NCBI GenBank assembly: GCA_018401705.1
Contig: JAGYKL010000001.1
Coordinates: 1 to 64,000 of the forward strand
Source: Bacteroidia bacterium
GTDB taxonomy: Bacteria; Bacteroidota; Bacteroidia; M30B66
Direction: 5' to 3'
Length of the DNA stretch: 64,000 nt
The notes below the pieces were generated by a model. The model saw only the letters and a list, made by a program, of their open reading frames with translations. It had not been told where the DNA came from and made no database searches. This document shows positions 18,288 to 27,513 of this stretch, piece by piece. Made by a program: the position numbers and the translations under genes. Numbering within the stretch: position 1 is the first letter of the stretch; each line of letters starts with the position of its first letter.

Positions 18288-19300
18288 TAGAATTGAATAG
18301 ATTTTAATTGCTTAATTACTTCTTGATATCTTATTTCATGCCCCCCATCAAAAAGCTGAAATGCTGTATTTTGATATGACTTACTAGCTAAACATTTTCT
18401 ATCGCCAATCGGAATAAACTCTCGAGTTAATAGAGGTTTCCGATACTTCAACCAAAAATTCAATTCATTAGACGATATATAAGATGACGAATCTGTATTT
18501 TGAAAGTGATTCATCAATTTATTATAAAAGCGAATTGGCTGTTCTATGCTAGTAGACCAACCATTTGTACCGTCATATATTCCAGTATAAATAATTAAAT
18601 GTTTTTGCTTTAGATCTTCAAGCTTGGGAAATTCAGCATAAAAAGGTGATTTTTTCTTTGCCATAAGTGTGTCAAAAAATGTCTCAGACCCAGTTCCCAG
18701 ATTAATTCTAGCTAAGTATTTGCGACTTAGGGTAGTATCCAACAAAACTTCATCGTGCCAAGATACAAAGTCAGTAATAGGCGCCCAACACATATAATGA
18801 GCTATATCATACTTTGAATGCAAGTAAGCTCCTAAAACAGCTGTACCACCTCCACTTTTTCCAATCACTACAATTTTTGAGGTATCAGCTTTAGTTTCTT
18901 TTAATGCAAAATCAATTGCTTCATCAATGGATTGAACAGATGCCGGGAAACAACATGATTCTGGATTCCATAGAGGACCGCCAATGTCGGGATGAATATA
19001 ATTCCAATTCATACTCTGGGCTACATAAAACAAAGAATCGTATTGGTCATAGCCACCGCCCCAAGTGTGTAAACTAATAATCAGAGGCTGTCCTTCTCCT
19101 GCATGATAAAGATATGCTTTCTGTGGCTTAGGATATGCGTTTGACGGAATTTCAACCAAAATTCTTGGCGCAATAATTTCATTATTGCTGATTTCATTTG
19201 AAGAGCCACCAAGAAAAAAATAGATCCAAATAAAGAAAATGATTCCTCCAAAGGTAAAGATTGGCCAAACTTGTTTCAATAGATTCTGTATCATTAGCAT
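18287..19300 (-). CDS. Membrane-anchored alpha/beta hydrolase, prolyl oligopeptidase-like
   Basis: This 337-residue protein starts with one N-terminal hydrophobic helix (about 10-30, FGGIIFFIWIYFFLGG), which probably anchors it facing the periplasm. The alpha/beta hydrolase domain follows, with the nucleophile elbow KIVVIGKSGGGTAVLG (serine near 150), a likely acid around 215-245 and the histidine in FDGGHEIRY near the C-terminus. Close families include S9 peptidases and carbohydrate esterases. Beside an acyltransferase gene in a glycan locus, removal of an ester from the polysaccharide is a reasonable guess, but the sequence does not prove it. Confidence 0.75.
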   Translation of the reverse strand: MLMIQNLLKQVWPIFTFGGIIFFIWIYFFLGGSSNEISNNEIIAPRILVEIPSNAYPKPQKAYLYHAGEGQPLIISLHTWGGGYDQYDSLFYVAQSMNWNYIHPDIGGPLWNPESCCFPASVQSIDEAIDFALKETKADTSKIVVIGKSGGGTAVLGAYLHSKYDIAHYMCWAPITDFVSWHDEVLLDTTLSRKYLARINLGTGSETFFDTLMAKKKSPFYAEFPKLEDLKQKHLIIYTGIYDGTNGWSTSIEQPIRFYNKLMNHFQNTDSSSYISSNELNFWLKYRKPLLTREFIPIGDRKCLASKSYQNTAFQLFDGGHEIRYQEVIKQLKSIQF

Positions 19301-19422
19301 GAAGGATTTTCTTACTTCAAGGCTTGCAATATACTTTTTTTAGATTCTATGAAAAGTTTATTATGAGGCAGGATTCACTAAAGGAATACCTCGAGGAGTA
19401 CATATCAATATTTAATTGATCA

Positions 19423-20340
19423 TCAATCCTTTAAAACAGCCAAGCCAAAACCTGATTTTGCATAGCTATTGCCATTATACAGCATCATCAGTTTGCCTTT
19501 ATGTCTGAAAACAAATGGATAAGAAATCATTTCACTATCCCAACCTTCTGGTGAAACATCAATTCCAACTTCTTCATCTTTTCTTTTCCATTGAATTCCA
19601 TCTGGAGACTCAGCATAACCAATTCGATAGGTTTCAACTTTTCCATTAGCTCTATATGAGTACCACATTTTGTAAACTTGGTTTTCTTCCTTGAAAACGA
19701 AAGGCTTAGAAAGTGCATATTCGCCTGGATGCATTAAATCGACTACAATCTGATTTGATCTTTCCCAATGAATACCATCCTCCGACTCGGCATATTTAAA
19801 AACATGCTTCATCGTTTCTTGAGTTTTCCCCCAAGTCAAATTAGAGCCATACCACATTCTGTAGCGATTGTCTTCAAAAAGAATCGAAGGGTATGATATT
19901 GTATATGGATCTTCTTCGCTCCTGTCCATCATAGGGGCTCTTCCGCATTTGATAAAACGATTTTCTTCATCTGACCAAATAGCTCTACCAATTGTATTAA
20001 GCCAAGGAACAGTAACTTTGAGATTCCAACCTAAATAATACAAATTAAGCTTGCCATCAAGCATCATAAGGTAACCTACAGCAACGCCAGAGTCATCGAA
20101 AAGACCTAATTCTCCAGGTTCGAGCACGGGATTGGGGCTTAATGAAATTAGTTTAAAATCATCATCAGCATCAAAATCACCATAGGTTATAAACGAGCGA
20201 CTTTGTTCATCTCTTACAGTGAAGAATATTCTGTAAATTGAATCTGTAAGCGTTATTGCAAAAGGATTAGCTGCATGAGTCTGCATCCATGAGAATTCTC
20301 CTGAAGGGGCGAACAAATGCTTTATTTTAATCCATTGCAT
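19423..20340 (-). CDS. Five-bladed beta-propeller glycosidase-like protein (GH43/GH130 fold)
   Basis: This 305-residue protein has no signal peptide and repeats propeller-blade patterns of the GH43/GH32/GH130 clans: YRIFFTVRDEQSRSFI, LFDDSGVAVGYL, YRMWYGSNLTWG, HVFKYAESEDGIHWER, VYKMWYSYR, YAESPDGIQWKR and EMISYPFVFRHKG. It lies in a series of cytoplasmic sugar-modifying genes, two bases after the glycosyltransferase gene. It could act as a phosphorylase or a transferase on an intracellular sugar, or be an inactive relative. I cannot place the catalytic acids with confidence. Confidence 0.75.
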   Translation of the reverse strand: MQWIKIKHLFAPSGEFSWMQTHAANPFAITLTDSIYRIFFTVRDEQSRSFITYGDFDADDDFKLISLSPNPVLEPGELGLFDDSGVAVGYLMMLDGKLNLYYLGWNLKVTVPWLNTIGRAIWSDEENRFIKCGRAPMMDRSEEDPYTISYPSILFEDNRYRMWYGSNLTWGKTQETMKHVFKYAESEDGIHWERSNQIVVDLMHPGEYALSKPFVFKEENQVYKMWYSYRANGKVETYRIGYAESPDGIQWKRKDEEVGIDVSPEGWDSEMISYPFVFRHKGKLMMLYNGNSYAKSGFGLAVLKD

Positions 20341-20342
20341 GA

Positions 20343-21278
20343 TTAATCAAGGTTCATTGTTTCGTCGATGATGAATAGTGGACGATTTTTACTTTGTTCA
20401 AATGTTTTGCCAATGTAAATGCCACTAACGCCTATTGACATTAAAATTAATCCTGTTGAAAACAGTAGAAGTACAAATAAAGAAGTCCATCCTTGCTGAT
20501 AACCATTGATGAAATAATTAAAAATAATAAATGTGGCTAGAACTACTGAGGCCAAAAAAATGATAAAACCAATGCTAATTGATAGGTGAAGAAGTTTAAC
20601 AGATTGAGAGGTAATACCATTCAATGCGTGATGCAATAGTTTTGAAAAATTGTAAGAACTTTTGCCTTCAAACCTTTTATTATGCTCAATAGTGATGTAA
20701 GCAGATGAAAAACCAAGCCATTTTAAAATAAGTAAATAGTGACGGTGATAATCGTTCATTGAAGAAAAAGCATCGGCAACCTTCCGTTGCATAATCAGAA
20801 AGCTACCAACATCTTTGGTTGCTTTATGCGAATTATCGCTAAGCCAGTTATATAGCCTAAAATAGGCACGTGCAAAGAGATTTTTAAACCAACCATGGCC
20901 TGTTCGTTTTTTAGAAGTGTAAACTATTCCAAAACCCTCTTTGACTTTTTTATACAGTTCGGGAATGTAATCAGGGTTATCCTGAAGATCACAGTCCATT
21001 GTAATAACATAGTTGCCGGAAGATTTTTGAATGCCAGCAGATAGTGCATAATGCTGTCCAAAATTTCTACTTAGTCTTATCAGTTTCACCCGATTATCTT
21101 CTCTAGCACCTTCAACCATTTTAATCCAACCCTGATCTGGACTTCTATCGTCAACTAAGATTATTTCATATTCATTGGTTATTTGAGACAGAGAATGATG
21201 AAGTCTTTTGAGAAGCTCTTTTACAATTTTCTCTGCACCATAAACTGGAATAACGACAGAAATTTCAGGGCTTGTCAT
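20343..21278 (-). CDS. Family 2 glycosyltransferase with C-terminal membrane helices (ArnC/DPM1-like)
   Basis: This 311-residue protein has an N-terminal GT-A domain, ISVVIPVYGAEKIVKELL, the DxD-like VITMDCDLQDNPD near 95, and the acceptor-binding region KRTGHGWFKNLFARAYF. Two C-terminal helices follow (about 230-255 and 265-290). This is the architecture of enzymes that load a sugar onto undecaprenyl or dolichyl phosphate at the cytoplasmic face. It fits with the SMR-like and GT-C-like genes of the same locus as the first step of a lipid-carrier sugar transfer route. Confidence 0.9.
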   Translation of the reverse strand: MTSPEISVVIPVYGAEKIVKELLKRLHHSLSQITNEYEIILVDDRSPDQGWIKMVEGAREDNRVKLIRLSRNFGQHYALSAGIQKSSGNYVITMDCDLQDNPDYIPELYKKVKEGFGIVYTSKKRTGHGWFKNLFARAYFRLYNWLSDNSHKATKDVGSFLIMQRKVADAFSSMNDYHRHYLLILKWLGFSSAYITIEHNKRFEGKSSYNFSKLLHHALNGITSQSVKLLHLSISIGFIIFLASVVLATFIIFNYFINGYQQGWTSLFVLLLFSTGLILMSIGVSGIYIGKTFEQSKNRPLFIIDETMNLD

Positions 21279-21284
21279 TCTTCA

Positions 21285-21950
21285 TCAGAAATTAAGTTCG
21301 TCACTATTTTTTTTGAATTTAGATGAAGGAGGAGGTAAATAAACTCCCTTTTCTTCCGTATCCTTAGCAATGATGGCCCCTGCTCCAAGAAGGCTTTCTT
21401 TAGCAATTTTAACTCCATTATGAATAGTTGCATTAACACCTAAAAAACAGTTGTTTTCAACTTCACAATGTCCAGAGATTACTACATGAGAGCTAATAAA
21501 TAAGTGACTTCCAATGGTAGAATGATGTCCAATATGATTACCACTCCAAAGGGTAACATTATTACCGATTTTAACGAAAGGTTGGATGGTATTATCTTCA
21601 AAAATAAAACAATTATCTCCATGTTTAAACTGCGACATGTAAGAGCATTTTGAACTCACATAGCTAACCAGATTATATCCTTTAGCTTTAGCTTCATGAT
21701 ATATTCTTTCTCTTATTTTATTCATTTGAGTGTAACTCAAAGCAATGAACATATCATAATCTGCACTAGGATAAATTGATTCAATATTCTCAAATGCTAC
21801 AACTGGTTTATTTTCAAAGGTACCTTCCTTAAGGTATTCTTGATTAACGGTAAAGCCAACAACGTCAAGGTCAGAATCAATTTCAAAATAGTAATTGGCT
21901 ATTTGTGCTATATCTCCTGTACCGAATATTACTATTTTCTTTTTATTCAT
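21285..21950 (-). CDS. NeuD/PglD-type sugar acetyltransferase
   Basis: This 221-residue protein has an N-terminal Rossmann-like domain (KIVIFGTGDIAQIANYYF) and a C-terminal left-handed beta-helix of hexapeptide repeats (NNVTLWSGNHIGHHSTIGSH, then GVKIAKESLLGAGAII). NeuD/PglD-type enzymes acetylate 4-amino sugar nucleotides or sialic acids with acetyl-CoA. The active-site histidine is probably in GNHIGHHS near 130. With WecE in the same locus, N-acetylation of dTDP-Fuc4N is a good hypothesis. Its ATG overlaps the upstream methyltransferase stop as ATGA. Confidence 0.85.
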   Translation of the reverse strand: MNKKKIVIFGTGDIAQIANYYFEIDSDLDVVGFTVNQEYLKEGTFENKPVVAFENIESIYPSADYDMFIALSYTQMNKIRERIYHEAKAKGYNLVSYVSSKCSYMSQFKHGDNCFIFEDNTIQPFVKIGNNVTLWSGNHIGHHSTIGSHLFISSHVVISGHCEVENNCFLGVNATIHNGVKIAKESLLGAGAIIAKDTEEKGVYLPPPSSKFKKNSDELNF

Positions 21951-22576
21951 TGATCTTCTTTTTTTACAAGTATAGTGAATTCATAAAGAGGATAGTCATG
22001 CAGAAGTGCTACTTGTCTTGAATAATGAGTTTTGCAATAATTAAATAATCTCTCCGGATTAGCGTAATAGAGATAATCTCTCATGAATGGTTTATCTGAA
22101 TAGCTAGTTAAGACATTAAATGAAAACCCTTTAGAAGCAAGTTGGTCGAACTGGTTCAGAGTATTGATAATATAATCCCACCACTGTTCATCTGAAGTAT
22201 CTTGTCGCACATTAAAAACACCACTAGCAACTAGGTAATCGACTTTGAAATCATTAGGAAGAACTTTGTAAAAGTCCCCATGATTGGAATACTTCTCTTT
22301 TGCAACTTTAATCATTTCCTCAGAAATATCTAGCCCCGTATAGCTTAGTCTATTTCCATAAACAGGGTTGAGAAAATCTAGCATACCGCCATATCCACAG
22401 CCAAAATCTAATAGAGAAAATTCAGCTTTTGCAGATTCGGCTATTTTCATAAGCTGCTCAAATCTAATATTTTGAGATTCAACTCCATTCCAATCAACAC
22501 CTTGAGGTGTGGCTCCATGTTCAAGGATGCGTTTAGAATAATATTCATTAACCTTATTAAGTAGTTCTTTACTCAT
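21947..22576 (-). CDS. Class I SAM-dependent methyltransferase
   Basis: This 209-residue protein has motif I FSLLDFGCGYGGMLDFL near 52-68, the second-strand acid in LSYTGLDISEEMI near 85, and VDYLVASGVFNVRQD near 115. It overlaps both neighbours through ATGA, so WbqC, this gene and the NeuD-type gene are tightly coupled. The acceptor is unknown; small O-antigen methyltransferases of this type modify sugars or attached amino acids. Confidence 0.85.
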   Translation of the reverse strand: MSKELLNKVNEYYSKRILEHGATPQGVDWNGVESQNIRFEQLMKIAESAKAEFSLLDFGCGYGGMLDFLNPVYGNRLSYTGLDISEEMIKVAKEKYSNHGDFYKVLPNDFKVDYLVASGVFNVRQDTSDEQWWDYIINTLNQFDQLASKGFSFNVLTSYSDKPFMRDYLYYANPERLFNYCKTHYSRQVALLHDYPLYEFTILVKKEDQ

Positions 22577-23265
22577 TTATTAAAGGTTTTCATATAGTGT
22601 GGCGCTGACTCTCCGGCACTAAATAATAAGTCAAGAATGGACACTCCATGGGTAAATGGGGGATACTTTTGTTCATACTCAGGGTATCCTGAGTAATCAT
22701 AATAATGAACTTGAATGCCTTTTTTTGCAAACAACGACTCATCCATATAAGCTTTTGCAGCTGCTCCCGTGAAATAGTCGCTAGCTTTTAGATCTTCACA
22801 AATTGATACTAATCTTTCAGTTTTACCTTCAGGTAATTCAAACTCACTAGACCAATGAATCTCTGTTTTAATGTTGAGCATTTCACAAATAGCCTTAATA
22901 AACGCGTAGTTTACTTCGCTTAAATACTCATAATCTTTGTTGTAGAGCTCCTCGAATTTCGTACCATATACTTGAAATCCAGGCAATTTGCCATAAGTAT
23001 GTTTTATCGTCATCCAATGTTGTTTGGCCCAAGAAGTGTCAGAAATTCGCGTTTCACTAATCTTTTGAAAATATTTCCCTTTTACTTCAACAGGAATACT
23101 AAGCCACTTCGTTCCATTTTCACACTTAATCAAATTGCGATTTCTCCAATCCCGTTTGGTGTATTGCATATCGTCGTATAAAACAAATACATCGACCAAA
23201 TTTACCGAATCGAAAAAGCCCTTCCAAGGGATATAATTTGATTGGGTTATGGCTACTTTCCTCAT
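22573..23265 (-). CDS. WbqC family protein
   Basis: This 230-residue protein starts with KVAITQSNYIPWKGFFDSVN and continues with VFVLYDDMQYTKRDWRNRN, the hallmark of the WbqC family, which is common in O-antigen and glycan loci. The biochemical activity of the family is not established as far as I know; an acyl- or amino-acid-transfer role on amino sugars has been suggested. It is the first gene of a run of overlapping genes and is preceded by a TATATTTG promoter element. Confidence 0.9.
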   Translation of the reverse strand: MRKVAITQSNYIPWKGFFDSVNLVDVFVLYDDMQYTKRDWRNRNLIKCENGTKWLSIPVEVKGKYFQKISETRISDTSWAKQHWMTIKHTYGKLPGFQVYGTKFEELYNKDYEYLSEVNYAFIKAICEMLNIKTEIHWSSEFELPEGKTERLVSICEDLKASDYFTGAAAKAYMDESLFAKKGIQVHYYDYSGYPEYEQKYPPFTHGVSILDLLFSAGESAPHYMKTFNK

Positions 23266-23279
23266 TATTATAATTTCGG

Positions 23280-23287
23280 CAAATATA
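23280..23287 (-). promoter_or_regulatory. -7 box for the polysaccharide operon starting at WbqC
   Basis: On the minus strand the sequence TATATTTG is a perfect TAnnTTTG match ending about 14 nt before the WbqC start codon. No TTG is visible at the expected upstream spacing, so the call is moderate. Confidence 0.5.
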
Positions 23288-23325
23288 CTTTAATATAAGG
23301 GATTTAATAGAGCAGATGCGAGCCT

Positions 23326-25179
23326 TTAGTTTACAAAAGCGCCATTACTAACTTCGAACTCTTTGGAAAAGATTACCACATTATCAAATTTTTCGGGGCC
23401 TTCGCCATATATGCAATTATTCTCTTTAATATAAACACGGTACGTTTGACTTCCTGTAAGATGCCTATGCTTAACATCTACCATAATAAGCCTGCGCATC
23501 AATTTATCTCCATAATTATCAGGCTTATAAAAATCATCGGCATCATACCAAATCAAAGACCTTTGGTGCTTCATAGTTGTACAAAAGTACAGAAGGTCTG
23601 AACCATGGTTAGTTAAATGCAGCCAATCTGAACCAAAGTAAGATAGTCTACCTCCATTTTCATCCATGATAGGAATTAATTCTTCGCCATCTTCGGTTAA
23701 TCGATAAAGAACAAAAAACTTTTGGTTCATTTTCAAATCGTCCTCATTAAAAACCATTGGAGTTATAAGCCCAAAAAAGTAAAGCGTCTGATCCATACCT
23801 TGATTAACAATGCTTAATCCAGATTCAGCTAATCGTTTAGGGACTTCTACATTAAAAACTGGCATCTCATGAATAAGGAAAACCGACGAAACAAAAAGGT
23901 AGATATAAAGCACTCCTTTCATAAATGAATGCTTAACTGAAGTAATTGGGGGAACATAAGGAGGAACAGGATAAGTTAGCTCACAAGTGCCAAATAACTT
24001 GTAACGATTGTTAGCAATCCAGGCATAAATCTTATATCCAATTCCAGTAATTCTTCCAAGAAAGAAAAGTGGCCATAATATCCATAACAGTGGATTAGAA
24101 TTTACAATTTGAATATATAAATCATACCCTTTATAAATATTATTTTCTTGAATGCCATAGAGCCAAACTCTAACTTCATTTCTATCTAGATTATGCTTTT
24201 TGACAAGGTCATCCGCTTTACTCAGTCCAAGAAATTCAACAGAGCCATTAAAATTTAAGAACTTTAAAATTCTAACCGACTTTTTACAAAGATTGCATCT
24301 ATCGTCAAAAAGTAAAACTATAGGGTTTCGTTTTCTTACTCGACTAAAAAAGGCAAGCCACGAAAGAACTTCTCCATGCGGTAAATAGGATAAGTTGACA
24401 AAAAACAAGGATGCTACAAAAAAGGAAAAGCCCCAAAAAATAACGAATCGCATACCCCATTTAGTCCATGCCAATGGAATCATACTGAATTGAAAGATGC
24501 TTTGTCCAATGGTTAAGAAAATACTCAAGGCCATAAAAACTGAAGGCCAATTATTTACAATTTCTCTGAAAAGAGGATAATACTTAGAGAGGAAAGCTGC
24601 AGGAAAAAATGCATATGGGGTTCTTCCCGCCACCCAATTTTCATCAAGAATATGAAAGCTAAGAGCACAAAAACTAACGAGTGCATAACTAAAGAATCCA
24701 ATAAAATAATAGAACTTCAAGCTTTCTCTTGAAGGTGTTCCTACCAAAGAGTAAAGTTTAGCCATTGCTCTACCAATTGGGTTTTTCCAATTCAACAGCA
24801 ATGCATCTGCAGAATAATATCTAGAGTGACTGGCAAGAAATAATACAATTAAGAACTGCGAAAAAATGTTTGTTCCTAAAGTAACTACCTCAAAACTTAC
24901 ATCAAACTTAGCCAAGGCCCAAATAGCTGCAATAGTTGATAATGGTCCAAATAATCCAATAGTAAAAAAGAAAATACAAGCCGTTGCAACAACTCCGACC
25001 AAGAATGCGCCTTGAAATTGATCTACATATTGCACTGTATAAAGCACTTGCAGGAATCGAAGAAGAATTATAGAACCTGCAATCCATCGAATAATTGCTA
25101 GCTTTTTTTGTTCATATTCAACCGACTTAACATCAGGGAAATACGAGTTATCTATACGTGCAATGAGTTTATCAATCAT
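23326..25179 (-). CDS. Fusion of an HTTM-like membrane region with a DCC thiol-disulfide-type domain
   Basis: Of 617 residues, about 1-275 form six or so membrane helices similar to HTTM/vitamin-K-dependent carboxylase-like proteins. Then comes a DCC (DUF393) domain with IVLLFDDRCNLCKKSVRIL near 290, whose CxxC would be redox active or metal binding, and RVWLYGIQENNIYKGYDLYI. Two more helices lead to a C-terminal soluble domain of about 170 residues rich in beta structure (DENGGRLSYFGSDWLHL). It stands alone just outside the polysaccharide cluster. Substrate and partners are unknown. Confidence 0.72.
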   Translation of the reverse strand: MIDKLIARIDNSYFPDVKSVEYEQKKLAIIRWIAGSIILLRFLQVLYTVQYVDQFQGAFLVGVVATACIFFFTIGLFGPLSTIAAIWALAKFDVSFEVVTLGTNIFSQFLIVLFLASHSRYYSADALLLNWKNPIGRAMAKLYSLVGTPSRESLKFYYFIGFFSYALVSFCALSFHILDENWVAGRTPYAFFPAAFLSKYYPLFREIVNNWPSVFMALSIFLTIGQSIFQFSMIPLAWTKWGMRFVIFWGFSFFVASLFFVNLSYLPHGEVLSWLAFFSRVRKRNPIVLLFDDRCNLCKKSVRILKFLNFNGSVEFLGLSKADDLVKKHNLDRNEVRVWLYGIQENNIYKGYDLYIQIVNSNPLLWILWPLFFLGRITGIGYKIYAWIANNRYKLFGTCELTYPVPPYVPPITSVKHSFMKGVLYIYLFVSSVFLIHEMPVFNVEVPKRLAESGLSIVNQGMDQTLYFFGLITPMVFNEDDLKMNQKFFVLYRLTEDGEELIPIMDENGGRLSYFGSDWLHLTNHGSDLLYFCTTMKHQRSLIWYDADDFYKPDNYGDKLMRRLIMVDVKHRHLTGSQTYRVYIKENNCIYGEGPEKFDNVVIFSKEFEVSNGAFVN

Positions 25180-25266
25180 ATCCTAGGAATTCAGAATTGC
25201 CAAATATCGTTAACAAATGAATTGAATACGAATGGATTTAAATAGTAATTATTTCAACAATGAATT

Positions 25267-27513
25267 TTATTGTTCAGAAAGCACCCATCTAAAGCCCAAA
25301 TAAATTACCCTTCCAAAAGTGGGCCCCCAGATATAAGAAGCATCAAAAAACTCATTGTGAGGATTATCGGGAGATATAATTTGGCGCTTTTGGCGAAAAT
25401 CCCAGAGGTTTTCAACACCCGCATAAATAGCCCAGTTCTTAAGATTACGGGTAATCTGAGCATTTATCAAGGCAAACTGGGGAGATCTTTCACGCATTTG
25501 AAATTCAATAGGATTCGAACTAGAATTTGGCAAACGCTTATCGCTAATGTAATTACCCGTTAAGTCAGCCAACCATTTATCACCTCTCGAGTGGAATGCT
25601 AAATTAGCAAGAGCCCTATGTGCAGCTAGAAAAGGTCTTGCCAGCATACCTGAAGTATATTGAGTTTTGGCATCGGTATATTTATAAGACATCCTTATAT
25701 CTAATCTGCGGTTGACTTCCTGATTCCAGTCTATTTGCGAGCTTAGGGCATATGAATTCCCTCTTTGATTATAGAATAGTATCTGTTGAGGAGATGCATC
25801 TAAATCAAGAACTGTTTGCCGCTCAAACCAAGTGTAATATACATCTGCCGAAAGGCTTCCTGGGCGTGTGCCAATAGAATAATTATGAGTAATTCCTCCT
25901 CCTCCATTCCATCCTATTTCAGGTAATAATCCAAAACCCGAATTTAAATTAGATGTTGAAGGCGTAATTTTTAGTTGTCTTGAGCTTGCAAAGTAGCCTA
26001 TATTTTCCTCAAGGATATTTGCTGTGCGCTGCCCCCTTCCGCCTGAAAGGCGAAAAGCAGTTTCATCAGTAATCATGAATTTATAATGCAAACGCGGTGT
26101 GGCAAAAGCCCCGAATAATGAATTATAGTCGCCTCGTAAACCTGCAACAACTGTTGAGCGCCCTTTTCGCAAAGTATATTCAAAGAAGACGCCTGATACT
26201 AACTCTTCCCTTAGATACGGATTGCCTGTAAAATACTCTTCGAAGTTGTCGTATTGAACATTAAAGCCTGTGCGGAAAGAATGTGTATTATTTTCGCCAA
26301 TCCAATTTTGAAAAATCCCACTCAGATAAGCACTTTTCTGCGTTGCATCATACCATTTCGAATCAAGAATGGTATTTTGCTTGTAGTAGAATGCATTGCC
26401 CAGAATAGCTAAGCTTTTATAAGGCTTATCAGCAAATAACTTACCCAATTTTCCAAACACATCAGCTCTTAACACATTGTTGGTGTAATTCCAGGCATGT
26501 TCTTCAGTTTCTTGATTATGCGCATGCGTTGTTCCTGAAACCTTTTCATCCTGCAAAACATGCACACCGAGTTGAGCTCTGAGATTTCGACCGTTATTAA
26601 AACTCCAGCGATTCTCTACGTTCCATTGTTTTGAATCTGGATTATCCATAAAGCCATCATTATTTCTATCCCATTGCCTTTGCATGTAATCTCCATGTGC
26701 GAGGACTGCCGTTTGAACTTTATCGCTCAACTTATAGGTTTTAATCAGGTTTACTTCATTACGACCCATTTGATTGATGTAGCCATTCAGATGTAGCTTT
26801 TCTTCCGAATCGGGCATTTTTAGTTCCAGATTAATCTGGCCTGCAATTGACTCAAAACCATTAACAACTGAGCCAACTCCTTTGCTAAGTTGAATAGATT
26901 CTATCCATGTTCCTGGTACCTGACCAAAGCCGGCATTGGTAATTAGCCCTCTCATTTGAGGCAGATTTTCTCTAAGTACTTGAGTGTACACTCCTGCGAG
27001 GCCAAGCATTTCGATTTTTCGGGAGCCCGTTATAGCATCAGTTGTAACTGCATCAACTGTATTATTAGTTTCGAAACTTTCAGACAAGTTGCAACAAGCT
27101 GCTTTGCACAATTCAGCTTTCGTAATAATTTCTGTTTTAATTGGGTTTAATGTAGAAATGTAGGAGCTTTCTTGCTTTCCGCGAATCTCAACAGTTCCAA
27201 GTTCATTCTGTTTCTTTAAAACTATTTTCTGCAGATTATCCTTGTGAATATAGATAGTGTCAGATATAAAGCCGATGAAACTAATAATCAACGAATCACA
27301 ATGGGAATCTTTCAGACTAAACTTTCCATTAACATCAGACTGTTCGCCTTCACTAAAATCAATACAATAGACATTAGCGCCGGGGAGAGGAATTAATTCT
27401 CCTGATTCATTTTCTTGCCAAACTCTGCCAGCTCTTTCCTGAGCCCTTAAGCTCTGAAAAGATACTACCAGAAAAAATGCTAAAATGAATCTCAAAAGAG
27501 TTTCAGATATCAT
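25267..27513 (-). CDS. TonB-dependent receptor of a heavy-metal (probably copper) operon
   Basis: I start at the ATG at 27513, which overlaps the stop of the upstream HMA gene as ATGA; the longer ORF-track start would extend into that gene. From this start (748 residues) there is a signal peptide (ending SLRAQ), a carboxypeptidase-regulatory-like domain (GRVWQENESGELIPLPGANV), and a plug with the unusual cysteine motif AELCKAACCNLSESFETN near 133. A barrel follows to the C-terminus (WVLSEQ). Cysteine-bearing plugs of this kind occur next to HMA-domain proteins in Bacteroidota. The context suggests import or handling of a thiophilic metal such as copper. Confidence 0.88.
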   Translation of the reverse strand: MISETLLRFILAFFLVVSFQSLRAQERAGRVWQENESGELIPLPGANVYCIDFSEGEQSDVNGKFSLKDSHCDSLIISFIGFISDTIYIHKDNLQKIVLKKQNELGTVEIRGKQESSYISTLNPIKTEIITKAELCKAACCNLSESFETNNTVDAVTTDAITGSRKIEMLGLAGVYTQVLRENLPQMRGLITNAGFGQVPGTWIESIQLSKGVGSVVNGFESIAGQINLELKMPDSEEKLHLNGYINQMGRNEVNLIKTYKLSDKVQTAVLAHGDYMQRQWDRNNDGFMDNPDSKQWNVENRWSFNNGRNLRAQLGVHVLQDEKVSGTTHAHNQETEEHAWNYTNNVLRADVFGKLGKLFADKPYKSLAILGNAFYYKQNTILDSKWYDATQKSAYLSGIFQNWIGENNTHSFRTGFNVQYDNFEEYFTGNPYLREELVSGVFFEYTLRKGRSTVVAGLRGDYNSLFGAFATPRLHYKFMITDETAFRLSGGRGQRTANILEENIGYFASSRQLKITPSTSNLNSGFGLLPEIGWNGGGGITHNYSIGTRPGSLSADVYYTWFERQTVLDLDASPQQILFYNQRGNSYALSSQIDWNQEVNRRLDIRMSYKYTDAKTQYTSGMLARPFLAAHRALANLAFHSRGDKWLADLTGNYISDKRLPNSSSNPIEFQMRERSPQFALINAQITRNLKNWAIYAGVENLWDFRQKRQIISPDNPHNEFFDASYIWGPTFGRVIYLGFRWVLSEQ

